Counted from the stretch's first letter, positions 16,277-26,403 are shown. The stretch is 38,188 bases of DNA from Lachnospiraceae bacterium (GCA_030531165.1 JAUNOI010000015.1:1-38188); one strand, 5' to 3'. Numbers and translations: made by a program. The notes: a model not told the origin generated them from the sequence alone.

Positions 16277-18637
16277 ATGGCGGGGAAGCGACGAACCAGA
16301 AAAAAGACAAAAAAACGCAGTCAAGATTTTGTATCTTTTTATGATGAAGTTTTAGCCTGGCTTATGATTGCACTTTCCATTTTTATATTTTTAAGTAACT
16401 TTGGAGTGTGTGGAACGATAGGGAACACGATCAGTACCTTTTTCTTTGGGATTTTTGGCAGTGTTCAATATGTTGTTCCGATTATAATTATGATTTTTTC
16501 ATTGCTGCTGATTGCGAATAAATTCAGCAGTCTGGCAATTAAGAAGACAATTTTTGCGATTATCCTGCTTTATATGGCATCCATTGTGGCACAGATGATA
16601 TGTGATTTTGATCAATCGGATTTTGCAAAGATGTTTGCAGATGGAAGTGAAAGAAAGACCGGAGGGGGACTGTTAGGCGGGAGCCTGTTATATTTATTGA
16701 GAACCAATTTGGGGGTTGCCGGGGCAGTTATCGTCACACTGGTAATTTCAATGATTTCCATTATTCTCATTACGGAACATTCTTTGATCAATGATTTGAA
16801 GCGATTGTTTGCTCTTTCCCAGGAAAAGGGAAGGGAACAAAAAGGAAGGCGAAAAGTAAAAACAAAGTCTGAGGATAAAAAAACAGAAAAGAAAGAGACG
16901 GCATCGGTATCTGACAGAAAGAAAAAAGCATCCAAAGATTCGGTGGTTCCTTTAGTTCTTGAAGAACCTGAGGTGGAAGTAAATATTGCACAAGACCCTG
17001 ATTTAGAGGTGGAAAAGACAGAGCCGAACCAGGAGGATCCTTATTCTATTGCACGTATGAAACCAAAGCGTCGGAAAAAGGCAGTAAAAAAAAACATAGA
17101 GTCGGATCAGAAGGATACGATTTCAGAGGCACTGAGTATATCGGAGATGAATACGGAAAAAGACGATAATTACATATTTCCCCCGTATCATCTACTGAAG
17201 AGAGGGGCATCCTCTGCGAAGACAGGGAAAAAAGAGTTGATGGATACTGCTGCCAGATTACAGCAGACATTGAAAAATTTCGGAGTTAATGTTACGATAA
17301 CTAATGTAAGCTGTGGTCCAACAGTTACCCGCTTTGAATTGCAGCCGGAACAGGGAGTAAAGGTCAGTAAGATCGTGAATCTGACCGATGATATCAAATT
17401 GAATCTTGCAGCTGCGGATATTCGAATTGAGGCACCAATTCCGGGAAAGGCGGCTGTCGGCATTGAGGTGCCGAATCAGGCAAAACAGATGGTATTTCTG
17501 CGCGATCTGCTCGATCATGCTGAATTTAAGAAATTTCCATCGAAAGTTGGATTTGCTGTGGGACGTGATTTGTCCGGAAAACCTGTGTATGCGGATATTG
17601 AGAAGATGCCGCATTTATTGATTGCAGGGGCTACCGGATCCGGAAAGTCCGTCTGCATCAATACGATTATTATGAGTATTTTATATAAAGCAAGTCCAAA
17701 AGATGTAAAATTGATTATGATCGATCCGAAAGTCGTAGAATTAAGCGTATATGAGGGAATTCCTCATTTGCTGATTCCCGTTGTGACAGATCCGAAACAG
17801 GCGGCAGGAGCCTTGAACTGGGCTGTGATGGAGATGATGGATCGTTATAATAAATTTGCGGAAGTACATGTTCGCAATATAAAATCTTACAATCAAAAAG
17901 TCGATATGCTTGCAGCGGAAGGAAAAGAAGGCGAGGATTTTAAGAAAATGCCGCAGATCGTCATTATCATTGACGAATTGGCGGACTTAATGATGGTTGC
18001 ATCCCGTGATGTGGAAGATGCGATCGTTCGACTGACTCAGCTTGCCAGGGCTGCGGGAATTCATCTGATTATAGCGACTCAGCGGCCGTCTGTGAATGTC
18101 ATTACTGGATTGATCAAAGCAAATGTACCATCAAGAATCGCATTTGCAGTTTCATCCGGCGTCGATTCGAGAACGATCATTGATATGAATGGAGCAGAAC
18201 GATTGCTTGGCAATGGAGACATGCTGTTTTTCCCATCGGGTTATAAGCAGCCGGTCCGAATGCAGGGAGGATTTGTATCAGATGAGGAGATATCGGATGT
18301 TGTTGGATTTTTGAAAGATCAGAAGGTTGAAGAGGACAGTCAGCAGCCGGATATAAAGAAAGTAATAGAAGCTTCTGCTCAGAAATTGTCGGGAGAAAGT
18401 AATGATCCAAATGGACGAGATGAATATTTTTATGAGGCAGCAAGTTTCATCATTGATAAAGATAAAGCTTCTATTGCAAGCTTGCAGAGAGTGTTTAAAA
18501 TCGGTTTTAACCGGGCATCACGACTTATGGAGCAGCTCTGTGAAGCTGGAGTTGTTGGGGAAGAGACAGGCACAAAACCCCGCAAAGTAATTATGTCTCG
18601 AGAGGAATTTGAGAGACTGAAAGAAGAGGAAATGTAA
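16277..18637 (+). CDS. ftsK: DNA translocase FtsK/SpoIIIE
   Basis: This translocase pumps double-stranded DNA across the division or sporulation septum. I chose the ATG at 16277 (786 residues), since AGGAGG at 16263-16268 would overlap the GTG at 16268. The N-terminus is very basic, then come four membrane segments (about 20-170), a charged linker to about 300, and the motor with Walker A GATGSGKS near residue 455 and Walker B VIIIDELADLMM near 566. The last 70 residues form the winged-helix gamma domain (FIIDKDKASIASLQRVFKIGFNRASRLMEQ), which reads chromosome polarity sequences. All key residues are present. It heads the operon with fhs. Confidence 0.96.
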   Translation: MAGKRRTRKKTKKRSQDFVSFYDEVLAWLMIALSIFIFLSNFGVCGTIGNTISTFFFGIFGSVQYVVPIIIMIFSLLLIANKFSSLAIKKTIFAIILLYMASIVAQMICDFDQSDFAKMFADGSERKTGGGLLGGSLLYLLRTNLGVAGAVIVTLVISMISIILITEHSLINDLKRLFALSQEKGREQKGRRKVKTKSEDKKTEKKETASVSDRKKKASKDSVVPLVLEEPEVEVNIAQDPDLEVEKTEPNQEDPYSIARMKPKRRKKAVKKNIESDQKDTISEALSISEMNTEKDDNYIFPPYHLLKRGASSAKTGKKELMDTAARLQQTLKNFGVNVTITNVSCGPTVTRFELQPEQGVKVSKIVNLTDDIKLNLAAADIRIEAPIPGKAAVGIEVPNQAKQMVFLRDLLDHAEFKKFPSKVGFAVGRDLSGKPVYADIEKMPHLLIAGATGSGKSVCINTIIMSILYKASPKDVKLIMIDPKVVELSVYEGIPHLLIPVVTDPKQAAGALNWAVMEMMDRYNKFAEVHVRNIKSYNQKVDMLAAEGKEGEDFKKMPQIVIIIDELADLMMVASRDVEDAIVRLTQLARAAGIHLIIATQRPSVNVITGLIKANVPSRIAFAVSSGVDSRTIIDMNGAERLLGNGDMLFFPSGYKQPVRMQGGFVSDEEISDVVGFLKDQKVEEDSQQPDIKKVIEASAQKLSGESNDPNGRDEYFYEAASFIIDKDKASIASLQRVFKIGFNRASRLMEQLCEAGVVGEETGTKPRKVIMSREEFERLKEEEM

Positions 18638-18679
18638 ATAGTGTTATGGTATCCTGACAATCAGGAGAAAGGTGGAACA

Positions 18680-20350
18680 ATGAAAACTGATATTCAGATC
18701 GCACAGGAAGCAAAATTAGTACCGATTAAAGAAGTAGCTGCAAAGCTTGACATTAAAGAGGATGACCTCGAGCTTTACGGAAAATATAAAGCAAAATTAT
18801 CTTCCGGATTTATGGATAAGATCAAAGGAAATGAAGATGGAAAGTTAGTCCTTGTAACAGCAATCAATCCAACACCGGCAGGTGAAGGAAAGACAACAAC
18901 GAGTGTCGGACTTGGACAGGCGTTGGGACAGCTTGGCAAAAAATCAGCAATTGCACTTAGAGAACCTTCTTTGGGACCATGTTTTGGTATCAAAGGCGGT
19001 GCAGCAGGCGGCGGTTATGCTCAGGTTGTACCGATGGAAGATTTGAATCTCCATTTTACCGGAGATTTTCATGCAATCACATCTGCAAATAACTTATTAG
19101 CAGCGATGTTAGATAATCACATTCAGCAGGGCAATGAACTCGGCATTGATCCAAGACAGGTAACATGGAAGCGATGCGTGGATATGAATGACCGTGCACT
19201 GCGCAATATTGTTATCGGACTTGGAAGAAAAGTTGATGGCGTCGTTCGTGAAGATCATTTTATTATTACCGTTGCATCTGAAATTATGGCGATTTTATGT
19301 CTTGCAAATGATATGGAGGATTTGAAAGAACGACTTGGTAAAATCGTCGTAGCATATAATTATGCGGGTGAGCCGGTAACAGCAAAGGATTTGAAAGCAG
19401 TCGGATCTATGGCAGCGCTATTAAAAGATGCTTTAAAACCGAATTTAATTCAGACATTGGAACATACACCTGCATTTGTACATGGCGGACCATTTGCCAA
19501 TATCGCTCATGGCTGCAACAGTGTGCAAGCAACAAAGATGGCATTAAAGTTATGCGATATCGTTGTTACAGAAGCCGGATTTGGTGCGGATCTCGGAGCT
19601 GAAAAGTTCTTCGATATCAAATGTCGTAAATCAGGATTAAAACCAGATGCGGTCGTATTGGTTGCAACGGTACGTGCCTTAAAATATAACGGCGGTGTTG
19701 CAAAAGCTGATCTGGCTGAAGAGAATATCGAAGCGTTAAGCAGAGGTATCGTAAACCTGGAAAAACATATCGAGAACCTGAAGAAATTCGGTGTACCGAT
19801 CGTCGTTACTTTAAATCAGTTTATCACAGATACGAAAGCAGAACTGAATTTTATTAAGCATTTTTGTGAAGAAAGAGAATGTGATTTTGCTTTATCCCAG
19901 GTATGGGAAAAGGGCGGTGAAGGTGGAATTGAATTAGCAAAAGCTGTCCTTAAGACGTTAGAGACAAAAGAAAGCAATTTTAAACCATTATATGATCTGG
20001 ATTTATCCATTACAGAGAAAATCCGTACAATCGCGACAGAGATTTATGGTGCAGATGATATTAAGTTATCCGCAGCAGCTAAGAAGTCTCTGGCATTGAT
20101 CGAGGCACAGGGATTTGGTGATCTTCCGGTTTGTATGGCGAAGAATCAGTATTCTTTATCAGATGATGCGACGAAATTAGGACGTCCAACTGGCTTTGAT
20201 GTTACGATCAGCGATATGTATGTCAGTGCGGGTGCCGGATTTATCGTTGTTTTAACCGGTGACATTATGACGATGCCTGGACTTCCAAAGAAACCAGCAG
20301 CAGAAAGCATCGATGTAGATGAAAATGGAATGATTACTGGATTATTTTAA
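18680..20350 (+). CDS. fhs: Formate--tetrahydrofolate ligase
   Basis: The 556-residue enzyme joins formate to tetrahydrofolate using ATP, giving 10-formyl-THF for purines and other one-carbon needs, or in acetogens for the methyl branch of the Wood-Ljungdahl pathway. Key marks are the P-loop-like [43 protein letters not shown] and [12 protein letters not shown]. The ATG at 18680 follows AAAGGTGG and gives the family length; an upstream GTG frame exists but has no ribosome binding site. It sits 42 bases after ftsK and 18 before folD, the next enzyme of the same pathway, so the two are co-expressed. Their place inside the ftsK-rimO block is unusual. Confidence 0.97.
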   Translation: MKTDIQIAQEAKLVPIKEVAAKLDIKEDDLELYGKYKAKLSSGFMDKIKGNEDGKLVLVTAINPTPAGEGKTTTSVGLGQALGQLGKKSAIALREPSLGPCFGIKGGAAGGGYAQVVPMEDLNLHFTGDFHAITSANNLLAAMLDNHIQQGNELGIDPRQVTWKRCVDMNDRALRNIVIGLGRKVDGVVREDHFIITVASEIMAILCLANDMEDLKERLGKIVVAYNYAGEPVTAKDLKAVGSMAALLKDALKPNLIQTLEHTPAFVHGGPFANIAHGCNSVQATKMALKLCDIVVTEAGFGADLGAEKFFDIKCRKSGLKPDAVVLVATVRALKYNGGVAKADLAEENIEALSRGIVNLEKHIENLKKFGVPIVVTLNQFITDTKAELNFIKHFCEERECDFALSQVWEKGGEGGIELAKAVLKTLETKESNFKPLYDLDLSITEKIRTIATEIYGADDIKLSAAAKKSLALIEAQGFGDLPVCMAKNQYSLSDDATKLGRPTGFDVTISDMYVSAGAGFIVVLTGDIMTMPGLPKKPAAESIDVDENGMITGLF

Positions 20351-20368
20351 AGTAGAAAGGTGAGAATG

Positions 20369-21208
20369 ATGTCTCAGATTATTGACGGAAAGAAGATTTC
20401 TCAGGAAATCAAAGATGAGTTAAGAGAGAAAGTTTCTGAATTAAAAGAGCAGGGAACGGAGATTGCGCTTGCTGTCATCCAGGTTGGAGAAGATCCTGCT
20501 TCGAGCGTATATGTGCGCAATAAAAAGCGGGCATGTGAATATATTGGAATCAGATCTGTTTCTTACGAAATTCCGGAAACGACGACACAGGAAGAGCTGC
20601 TTGCGATTATTGATGATTGTAATAACGATCCGGAGATTAATGGCATTTTGGTACAGTTGCCTTTACCGGAACATATCGATGAGGATACGGTGATCAAAGC
20701 AATTGCACCGGAAAAAGATGTGGATGGTTTTCATCCACAGAGTGTTGGGGCAATGACGATTGGAGAACCTGGATTTCTCCCATGTACTCCGGCAGGAATT
20801 ATTCAGCTTTTGAAGCGCTCGGACATTGATATTGAAGGTAAAGAATGTGTGATCGTCGGACGAAGTAATATTGTTGGTAAACCAATGGCACTTCTTTTGC
20901 TTCGGGAAAATGGAACGGTAACGATCTGCCATTCTAGAACGAAGGATTTAAGAGAAGTAACAAAACGGGCTGATATTCTGGTCGTTGCGATCGGAAAACC
21001 GAAATTTATCGATGCATCTTATATCAAAGAAGGAGCTGTCGTGATTGATGTGGGCATCCATCGGAATCAAGAGAATAAATTATGTGGTGATGTTGATTAT
21101 GAGAGTGTGGCACCTCATACTTCGGCGATTACTCCGGTTCCGGGAGGGGTTGGCCCTATGACGATCGCGATGCTGATGAATAACTGCGTAGAAAGTGCGG
21201 GCAAGTAG
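20369..21208 (+). CDS. folD: Bifunctional methylene-THF dehydrogenase / methenyl-THF cyclohydrolase
   Basis: This 279-residue enzyme interconverts 10-formyl-, methenyl- and methylene-tetrahydrofolate with NADP or NAD. Visible are the catalytic region YVRNKKRACEYIGI, GILVQLPLPEHID, DVDGFHP, the dinucleotide-binding VIVGRSNIVGKP and the C-terminal PGGVGPMTIAMLM. Two adjacent ATGs (20366 and 20369) follow AAAGG at 20356-20360; I prefer the second, which starts MSQIIDGKKIS as in relatives. It follows fhs by 18 bases and precedes rimO by nine. Together with fhs it makes a complete formate-to-methylene-THF segment. Confidence 0.97.
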   Translation: MSQIIDGKKISQEIKDELREKVSELKEQGTEIALAVIQVGEDPASSVYVRNKKRACEYIGIRSVSYEIPETTTQEELLAIIDDCNNDPEINGILVQLPLPEHIDEDTVIKAIAPEKDVDGFHPQSVGAMTIGEPGFLPCTPAGIIQLLKRSDIDIEGKECVIVGRSNIVGKPMALLLLRENGTVTICHSRTKDLREVTKRADILVVAIGKPKFIDASYIKEGAVVIDVGIHRNQENKLCGDVDYESVAPHTSAITPVPGGVGPMTIAMLMNNCVESAGK

Positions 21209-21217
21209 GAGCAGAGT

Positions 21218-22546
21218 ATGAAAATCTTATTTATATCACTTGGGTGTGATAAGAATTTAGTAGACAGCGAGGTAATGCTCGGCCTTCTGACAAAAAAGGG
21301 TCATACGATCACGAGTGATGAACAGGAAGCAGATGCAATCGTTATTAATACCTGCTGCTTTATTCATGATGCCAAAGAAGAAAGCATTAACACGATTCTG
21401 GAGATGGCCGCTTTAAAAGAGGAGCATTTAAAAGCACTTGTTGTCACAGGATGCCTTGCAGAGCGTTATAAGGATGAGATTTTAAAGGAGATCCCGGAGA
21501 TCGATGCTGTTCTCGGCACAACGAGTTATGATTCTATTGTAGAAGCAGTTGAAGAGGCGGCAGCAGGCAATGCATATAGTCATTATGATTCCATTGACTA
21601 TCTGCCGGATAACAGCGGTGTGAAACGTGTGATAACGACTGGCACATATATGGCATATATGAAGATTGCGGAAGGCTGTGATAAGCATTGTACATATTGC
21701 ATTATACCGAAGATACGAGGTTCCTATCGAAGTGTACCGATGCAGGAACTGTTGTCAGAAGCAAAAAGACTGGCTGCTGATGGCGTGAAAGAGCTGGTTT
21801 TGGTTGCTCAGGAAACAACCGTATACGGACAGGATTTATATGGAGAGAAAGCACTGCCGAAGCTTTTACGTGAACTTTGCAGGATTGAAGGTCTGGAATG
21901 GATCCGCCTGATGTATTGTTATCCGGAGGAAATTACGGATGAGCTGATACGAACAATGGCGGAAGAAGATAAGATCTGCCACTATATCGACATGCCAATC
22001 CAGCATTGTGATGATGATATTTTAAGGAGAATGGGACGCAGAACGAATCAGGAACAGATCAGATCTGTGATTCGGAAATTAAGAGAATCCATCCCGGATA
22101 TTGTGATTCGAACTTCCTTGATTTCTGGTTTCCCGGGTGAAACACAGGAGCAGCATGAAAATCTCTATCGTTTTCTTAATGAGATGGAATTGGACCGTGT
22201 CGGTGTATTTACCTATTCACAGGAGGAGGACACACCTGCTGCTGCGTTCGATCATCAGATACCGGATGAGATGAAAGAACAGCGCAGGGATGAATTGATG
22301 TTGCTTCAACAGGAAATATCTTATGAACAGGATGAAAAACTGATTGGACAAGAGATAGATGTATTGGTTGAAGGCTACCTGTTCGATGAAGACATTTATG
22401 TAGGCAGAACGTACAGAGATGCACCGAAAGTAGATGGTTCTGTATTCATAAATGCAGAAGAGGAGATTATTTCCGGAGATTTTGTAAAAGTAAGAATTAC
22501 AGGTGCACAAGAATATGATTTGATAGGAGATGTTATTTATGAATAA
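21218..22546 (+). CDS. rimO: Ribosomal protein uS12 methylthiotransferase
   Basis: RimO adds a methylthio group to a conserved Asp of ribosomal protein S12. The 442 residues show the N-terminal methylthiotransferase domain with Cys residues in ISLGCDKNLVDSE, INTCCFI and VTGCLAERY, which bind one 4Fe-4S cluster. The radical-SAM motif CDKHCTYC sits in the middle of the chain, and a TRAM domain lies at the C-terminus (GQEIDVLVEGY onward). LGCDKN rather than GC(Q)MN favours RimO over MiaB. The stop overlaps the pgsA start by eight bases, so the two are translationally coupled. Confidence 0.95.
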   Translation: MKILFISLGCDKNLVDSEVMLGLLTKKGHTITSDEQEADAIVINTCCFIHDAKEESINTILEMAALKEEHLKALVVTGCLAERYKDEILKEIPEIDAVLGTTSYDSIVEAVEEAAAGNAYSHYDSIDYLPDNSGVKRVITTGTYMAYMKIAEGCDKHCTYCIIPKIRGSYRSVPMQELLSEAKRLAADGVKELVLVAQETTVYGQDLYGEKALPKLLRELCRIEGLEWIRLMYCYPEEITDELIRTMAEEDKICHYIDMPIQHCDDDILRRMGRRTNQEQIRSVIRKLRESIPDIVIRTSLISGFPGETQEQHENLYRFLNEMELDRVGVFTYSQEEDTPAAAFDHQIPDEMKEQRRDELMLLQQEISYEQDEKLIGQEIDVLVEGYLFDEDIYVGRTYRDAPKVDGSVFINAEEEIISGDFVKVRITGAQEYDLIGDVIYE

Positions 22547-23081
22547 AAATATACCGAATTATTTGACTACACTCCGTGTAATCCTGATTCCATTTTTTGT
22601 ATTTTTTATGGTAACTGATTATGCAGGAGCTTCTTCAAAATGGATTTCACTGGCAATTTTTATTATTGCCAGCATCACGGATTTTCTGGATGGATACCTT
22701 GCAAGAAAACATAATCTGGTGTCCAATTTTGGAAAGTTTATGGATCCATTGGCGGACAAAATGCTTGTAAGTTCCGCGATGATCTGCTTGACTGAACAGG
22801 GAAGACTTGCGGCATGGATTGTTATTATCATCATCAGCCGTGAATTTATCATTAGTGGATTCCGCTTGATTGCAGCAGACAATGGAGTTGTGATCGCGGC
22901 AAGCTACTGGGGCAAATTTAAAACGAATTTCCAGATGTTTATGATCATTATGCTGATTGCAAATTTGGGTACGTCAGCGGCAGTCATGATTGAGAATATA
23001 TTAATTGTGATTGCAACTGTATTAACAGTCGTTTCACTTATTGATTACTTAGTAAAAAATAAACAGGTGCTTGTAGATTAG
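22539..23081 (+). CDS. pgsA: CDP-diacylglycerol--glycerol-3-phosphate 3-phosphatidyltransferase
   Basis: The 180-residue membrane enzyme makes phosphatidylglycerol phosphate, the first step to phosphatidylglycerol. The CDP-alcohol phosphatidyltransferase signature is complete: D-x2-DG-x2-AR-x8-G-x3-D-x3-D in DFLDGYLARKHNLVSNFG followed by KFMDPLADK. Four to six membrane segments are seen. I chose the ATG at 22539 because AGGAG at 22525-22529 lies nine bases before it; an ATG at 22530 is too close to the ribosome binding site. The start lies inside the end of rimO. Confidence 0.95.
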   Translation: MNKNIPNYLTTLRVILIPFFVFFMVTDYAGASSKWISLAIFIIASITDFLDGYLARKHNLVSNFGKFMDPLADKMLVSSAMICLTEQGRLAAWIVIIIISREFIISGFRLIAADNGVVIAASYWGKFKTNFQMFMIIMLIANLGTSAAVMIENILIVIATVLTVVSLIDYLVKNKQVLVD

Positions 23082-23094
23082 AAAGTGTACAATG

Positions 23095-23120
23095 GCGGTG
23101 TTGACAGATGTTGACACCGC
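23095..23120 (+). terminator. Weak hairpin between pgsA and cinA
   Basis: gcggtgt (23095-23101) pairs with acaccgc (23114-23120) around a 12-base loop, and TTTGTTA follows. The T-run is short, so it may attenuate rather than stop transcription into cinA. Confidence 0.4.
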
Positions 23121-23142
23121 TTTGTTATAGAAAGGGGATCAT

Positions 23143-24399
23143 ATGGTTGTTGAATTGATTTCGGTTGGAACAGAAATTTTACTTGGAAATATTGTCAATA
23201 CAAATGCGGCATATCTTGCAGAGAGACTGGCCGGTCTTGGAATGTCGGTTTATTTTCAGGAAACGGTCGGGGATAATCCAGAACGTTTGTATGAGGTGTT
23301 GAAACAGGCAAAGGACAGATCGGATGTTGTGATTTTGTCCGGAGGACTCGGACCTACGCAGGATGACCTGACAAAGGAAACCGCGGCGAAAGTCTGTGAA
23401 AAGGGCATGCATGAAGACCAAAAGGCAAAGGAATATCTGATCAGATATTTTAAGAAAACGCAGAGAACAATTTCTGAAATTAGCGAAAATAATTGGAAGC
23501 AGGCAGTTGTACCGGATGATTCGATCGTCTTATATAACGACAATGGGACAGCTCCGGGAATCATTATAGAAGCGGATGATGGAACAAAAGTCATCCTGCT
23601 CCCGGGACCTCCGCATGAATTGATACCGATGTTTGAACAGCAGGTTGCCCCGTATTTGTGTGGAATTGAACAGGGAGTATTATATTCAAAGGTTGTAAAG
23701 ATCGACAGTATCGGAGAAAGTGCGGTTGAAATGGCAATCTTAGATCTCATCAATGAACAGAGTAATCCAACGGTAGCACCATATGCAAAACCGGGGGAAG
23801 TCCACCTGCGTGTTACTGCGAAGGCGAAAGATGAGGAAGAAGGCAAACAGCTGGTTATGCCTGTGGTAGAAGAACTAAAGAATAGATTTGGCAGACATGT
23901 GTTCACAATTGAAGAACATGTAACGATGGAAGAGGCTCTGGTAGACTTGATGATGAAACACCATCTGACATTTGCAACAGCGGAATCCTGCACAGGCGGA
24001 CTTCTTGCAGGAAGGTTAGTAAACGTGCCCGGTGTTTCGAATTGCTTTAACGAAGGTTTTATTACCTATGCGAATGAAGCGAAAATGAAATATTTGGGGG
24101 TATCGGCGGATACGTTAAAGCAATTTGGTGCGGTATCTGAAGAATGTGCAAGAGAAATGTCGGAAGGGCTGGCAAAGGTGACGGGAGCAAAAGTAACGAT
24201 CGCTACGACTGGTTTGGCCGGTCCCGGAGGCGGAACAGAAGAAAAGAAACCTGGGCTTGTATATATTTCCTGTACGGTAAATGGAAAAACGACAGTACAA
24301 AAATACCAATTAAATGGAAACCGTGAAAAAGTACGCTATACTGCAGTCGTCCGGGCACTTACTTTAATGAGACATTCTATCATAAATGTATACGAGTAA
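23143..24399 (+). CDS. cinA: CinA, competence/damage-inducible protein with nicotinamide-nucleotide amidase domain
   Basis: The 418-residue protein joins an N-terminal MoCF-like domain (about 1-170; ISVGTEILLGNIVNTNA, SGGLGPTQDDLTKE, LPGPPHEL) to a C-terminal CinA domain (about 260-415; TFATAESCTGGLLAGRLVNV, TTGLAGPGGGTEEKKPG). In this family the two halves carry ADP-ribose pyrophosphatase and NMN deamidase activities in NAD recycling. The gene is commonly next to recA, as here, and in some species shares its induction. AAAGGGG precedes the ATG. No defect seen. Confidence 0.94.
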   Translation: MVVELISVGTEILLGNIVNTNAAYLAERLAGLGMSVYFQETVGDNPERLYEVLKQAKDRSDVVILSGGLGPTQDDLTKETAAKVCEKGMHEDQKAKEYLIRYFKKTQRTISEISENNWKQAVVPDDSIVLYNDNGTAPGIIIEADDGTKVILLPGPPHELIPMFEQQVAPYLCGIEQGVLYSKVVKIDSIGESAVEMAILDLINEQSNPTVAPYAKPGEVHLRVTAKAKDEEEGKQLVMPVVEELKNRFGRHVFTIEEHVTMEEALVDLMMKHHLTFATAESCTGGLLAGRLVNVPGVSNCFNEGFITYANEAKMKYLGVSADTLKQFGAVSEECAREMSEGLAKVTGAKVTIATTGLAGPGGGTEEKKPGLVYISCTVNGKTTVQKYQLNGNREKVRYTAVVRALTLMRHSIINVYE

Positions 24400-24489
24400 A
24401 TATAAATTTTCTGTAAAAATTGTAAAAAAATGTAATCATTTATTGTTTCTTTTGTATCATTATGTTAGAATGAAGGCAGAATAGAAAAT

Positions 24490-24541
24490 CGAACAAATTT
24501 TCGACAGAACACTTGTTTTGTTATTGGCAGTATGATATAAT
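24490..24541 (+). promoter_or_regulatory. recA promoter with two LexA-box-like sites
   Basis: TTGTTT at 24513-24518 and a perfect TATAAT at 24536-24541 are 17 bases apart. A GAAC-N4-GTTT site (24507-24518) covers the -35, and a second, weaker one (CGAAC...TTTCG, 24490-24503) lies just upstream. Both resemble Gram-positive LexA sites (GAAC-N4-GTTC/T), so SOS control is likely. Confidence 0.55.
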
Positions 24542-24598
24542 TTCATTGCAAAGCATGATGAAGATCGTATAGATTAGATATAGAAAAGGAGATATCAG

Positions 24599-25624
24599 AT
24601 GGCAGATAAAGAAAAATTAGAGGCGCTTGAAGCGGCAATTACAAAATTGGAGAAAGATTACGGCAAAGGAACTGTCATGAAACTTGGTGAATCCGGAGCG
24701 AATATGAACATCGAAACCATTCCAACCGGTTCTTTGAGCTTAGATGTAGCACTGGGTCTTGGAGGTGTTCCAAAAGGACGAATTGTAGAAGTATACGGAC
24801 CGGAATCCAGCGGTAAGACAACGGTAGCACTTCATATGATCGCTGAGGTGCAGAAGAGAGGAGGTATTGCAGGATTTATCGATGCAGAGCATGCGTTGGA
24901 TCCTGTTTATGCAAAGAACATCGGAGTCGATATCGATAATTTATATATTTCTCAGCCGGATAACGGAGAGCAGGCTTTGGAGATAACGGAGACGATGGTT
25001 CGTTCAGGTGCGATGGATATTGTCGTTGTTGACTCTGTAGCTGCACTTGTTCCAAAAGCGGAAATTGACGGTGAGATGGGGGATTCGCATGTGGGTCTTC
25101 ACGCGCGTCTGATGTCGCAGGCATTGCGTAAACTGACCGCTGCAATCAGCAAATCAAACTGTGTAGTAATCTTTATTAACCAGCTTCGTGAAAAGGTCGG
25201 AATTATGTTTGGTAATCCGGAAGTTACTACCGGAGGACGTGCTTTGAAGTTCTATTCATCCATCCGCATGGATGTACGCAGGATTGAAACGTTAAAGCAG
25301 GGTGGTGAGATGGTTGGAAACCGTACCAGAGTCCGCGTTGTAAAGAATAAAGTTGCACCTCCGTTCAGAGAGGCCGAGTTTGATATTATGTATGGACAGG
25401 GTATTTCGAAAGAAGGTGATCTGCTCGATCTTGCAGCAAAGGAGGATATTATCAACAAAAGTGGCTCCTGGTATTCTTACGAAGGTCAGAAAATTGGACA
25501 GGGTCGGGAGAATGGCAAGAAATTCTTAAAAGAACATCCGGAGATTATGGAAGAAGTGGATAGGAAAGTACGTCTTGCTTATAATATCGGAGAAGAATCA
25601 CCACAGGATACAGAGGAAGAATAA
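24599..25624 (+). CDS. recA: Recombinase RecA
   Basis: RecA forms filaments on single-stranded DNA, drives strand exchange and triggers LexA self-cleavage. The 341-residue protein has Walker [10 protein letters not shown] with Lys73, Walker [10 protein letters not shown], loop L1 [19 protein letters not shown], loop L2 [16 protein letters not shown] and the MAW-like C-terminal region, ending in an acidic tail ([10 protein letters not shown]). AAAAGGAG precedes the ATG. Its stop overlaps the recX start by one base, so the activity modulator is made in step with it. Confidence 0.98.
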   Translation: MADKEKLEALEAAITKLEKDYGKGTVMKLGESGANMNIETIPTGSLSLDVALGLGGVPKGRIVEVYGPESSGKTTVALHMIAEVQKRGGIAGFIDAEHALDPVYAKNIGVDIDNLYISQPDNGEQALEITETMVRSGAMDIVVVDSVAALVPKAEIDGEMGDSHVGLHARLMSQALRKLTAAISKSNCVVIFINQLREKVGIMFGNPEVTTGGRALKFYSSIRMDVRRIETLKQGGEMVGNRTRVRVVKNKVAPPFREAEFDIMYGQGISKEGDLLDLAAKEDIINKSGSWYSYEGQKIGQGRENGKKFLKEHPEIMEEVDRKVRLAYNIGEESPQDTEEE

Positions 25625-26232
25625 TGTTGATCACCAAACTTTCAAAGCAGGGAAAGTACAAAGTACAGGTTGAATTAGATGAAGAGTATGCATTTTTTCT
25701 GTATACGAAGGAGATAAAGCGGCTTGGATTAGAAGAAGGCGATGAATTGAGCGAACAGCTGATAGAGGAAATCTATCGGCTGATTCTTTTTCCGAGAGCG
25801 AAGGAGAAAGCGTTATCGCTATTACAGTACCGTAATCGGACAAAAAAAGAATTAAGTCAGAAGCTGCTGCAGAATGGATATCCTCAGGATATCATAGAGC
25901 GGGTTATGTTTTTTTTGGATGAATATCATCTGATTGATGATGAGGCATATACCAGAAGCTTTATAGAACTTAACAGCAGAAGGAAAAGTCGCCGGCAGAT
26001 GGAGCATGATCTGTCTTTAAAGGGAATCACCAAAGAGATGTTTATGCGCATCTGGGAGGAACAGGAAGATGATCCGGAAGAGCGGTCGCTGAAGGAACAG
26101 ATTGAAAAACGCGTTCGGGTAAAAGGCATGATAGATGATAAGAATTTTCAAAAATTTTTTTCTTATTTTGCAAGAAAAGGATATTCTCCCGCGATGATAT
26201 GCCGGCTATTGAAGGAATATCAGAGTGAATGA
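25624..26232 (+). CDS. recX: Regulatory protein RecX
   Basis: RecX binds RecA filaments and limits their growth. The 202-residue protein has the expected helical repeats with LLQYRNRTKKELSQKLLQNGYP, FLDEYHLIDDEAYTRSFIE and a C-terminal ARKGYSPAMICRLLKEY. It starts at the ATG formed at the end of the recA stop codon, typical for translational coupling. In many Firmicutes the next gene is rny (RNase Y); here it is thrC instead. Confidence 0.92.
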   Translation: MLITKLSKQGKYKVQVELDEEYAFFLYTKEIKRLGLEEGDELSEQLIEEIYRLILFPRAKEKALSLLQYRNRTKKELSQKLLQNGYPQDIIERVMFFLDEYHLIDDEAYTRSFIELNSRRKSRRQMEHDLSLKGITKEMFMRIWEEQEDDPEERSLKEQIEKRVRVKGMIDDKNFQKFFSYFARKGYSPAMICRLLKEYQSE

Positions 26233-26236
26233 ACGT

Positions 26237-26257
26237 CATATGAGGACATATGTTTTT
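26237..26257 (+). terminator. Weak AT-rich hairpin after recX
   Basis: CATATG at 26237-26242 and again at 26247-26252 (self-complementary, four-base loop) is followed by TTTTT. The stem is short and weak. Confidence 0.35.
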
Positions 26258-26311
26258 GTCAAAAGAACGAAAATGAACAGAATTTAGGGTCAATATTCAG
26301 CGAAAAATGCA

Positions 26312-26341
26312 TAGACAGCCAAAAAGGGGTTGTGCTATACT
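26312..26341 (+). promoter_or_regulatory. thrC promoter
   Basis: TAGACA at 26312-26317 and TATACT at 26336-26341 are spaced 18 bases. The leader of about 60 bases shows no T-box or other riboswitch pattern. Confidence 0.45.
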
Positions 26342-26403
26342 ATGCTATGTGAGACTTTGTTTTCATAATTAGAAAGAAATTTACATAGAAAAGGATGGAA
26401 ATT

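Noticed and set aside
18638..18679. Possible THF riboswitch before fhs
   Set aside because: The gap is only 42 bases, too short for the known THF riboswitch fold.
23256..23993. 245-codon minus-strand ORF opposite cinA
   Set aside because: Antisense shadow of a well-recognised gene, with biased composition and no start signal.
26233..26403. Possible T-box leader before thrC
   Set aside because: No T-box sequence or specifier-loop pattern; the promoter lies only about 60 bases before the gene.
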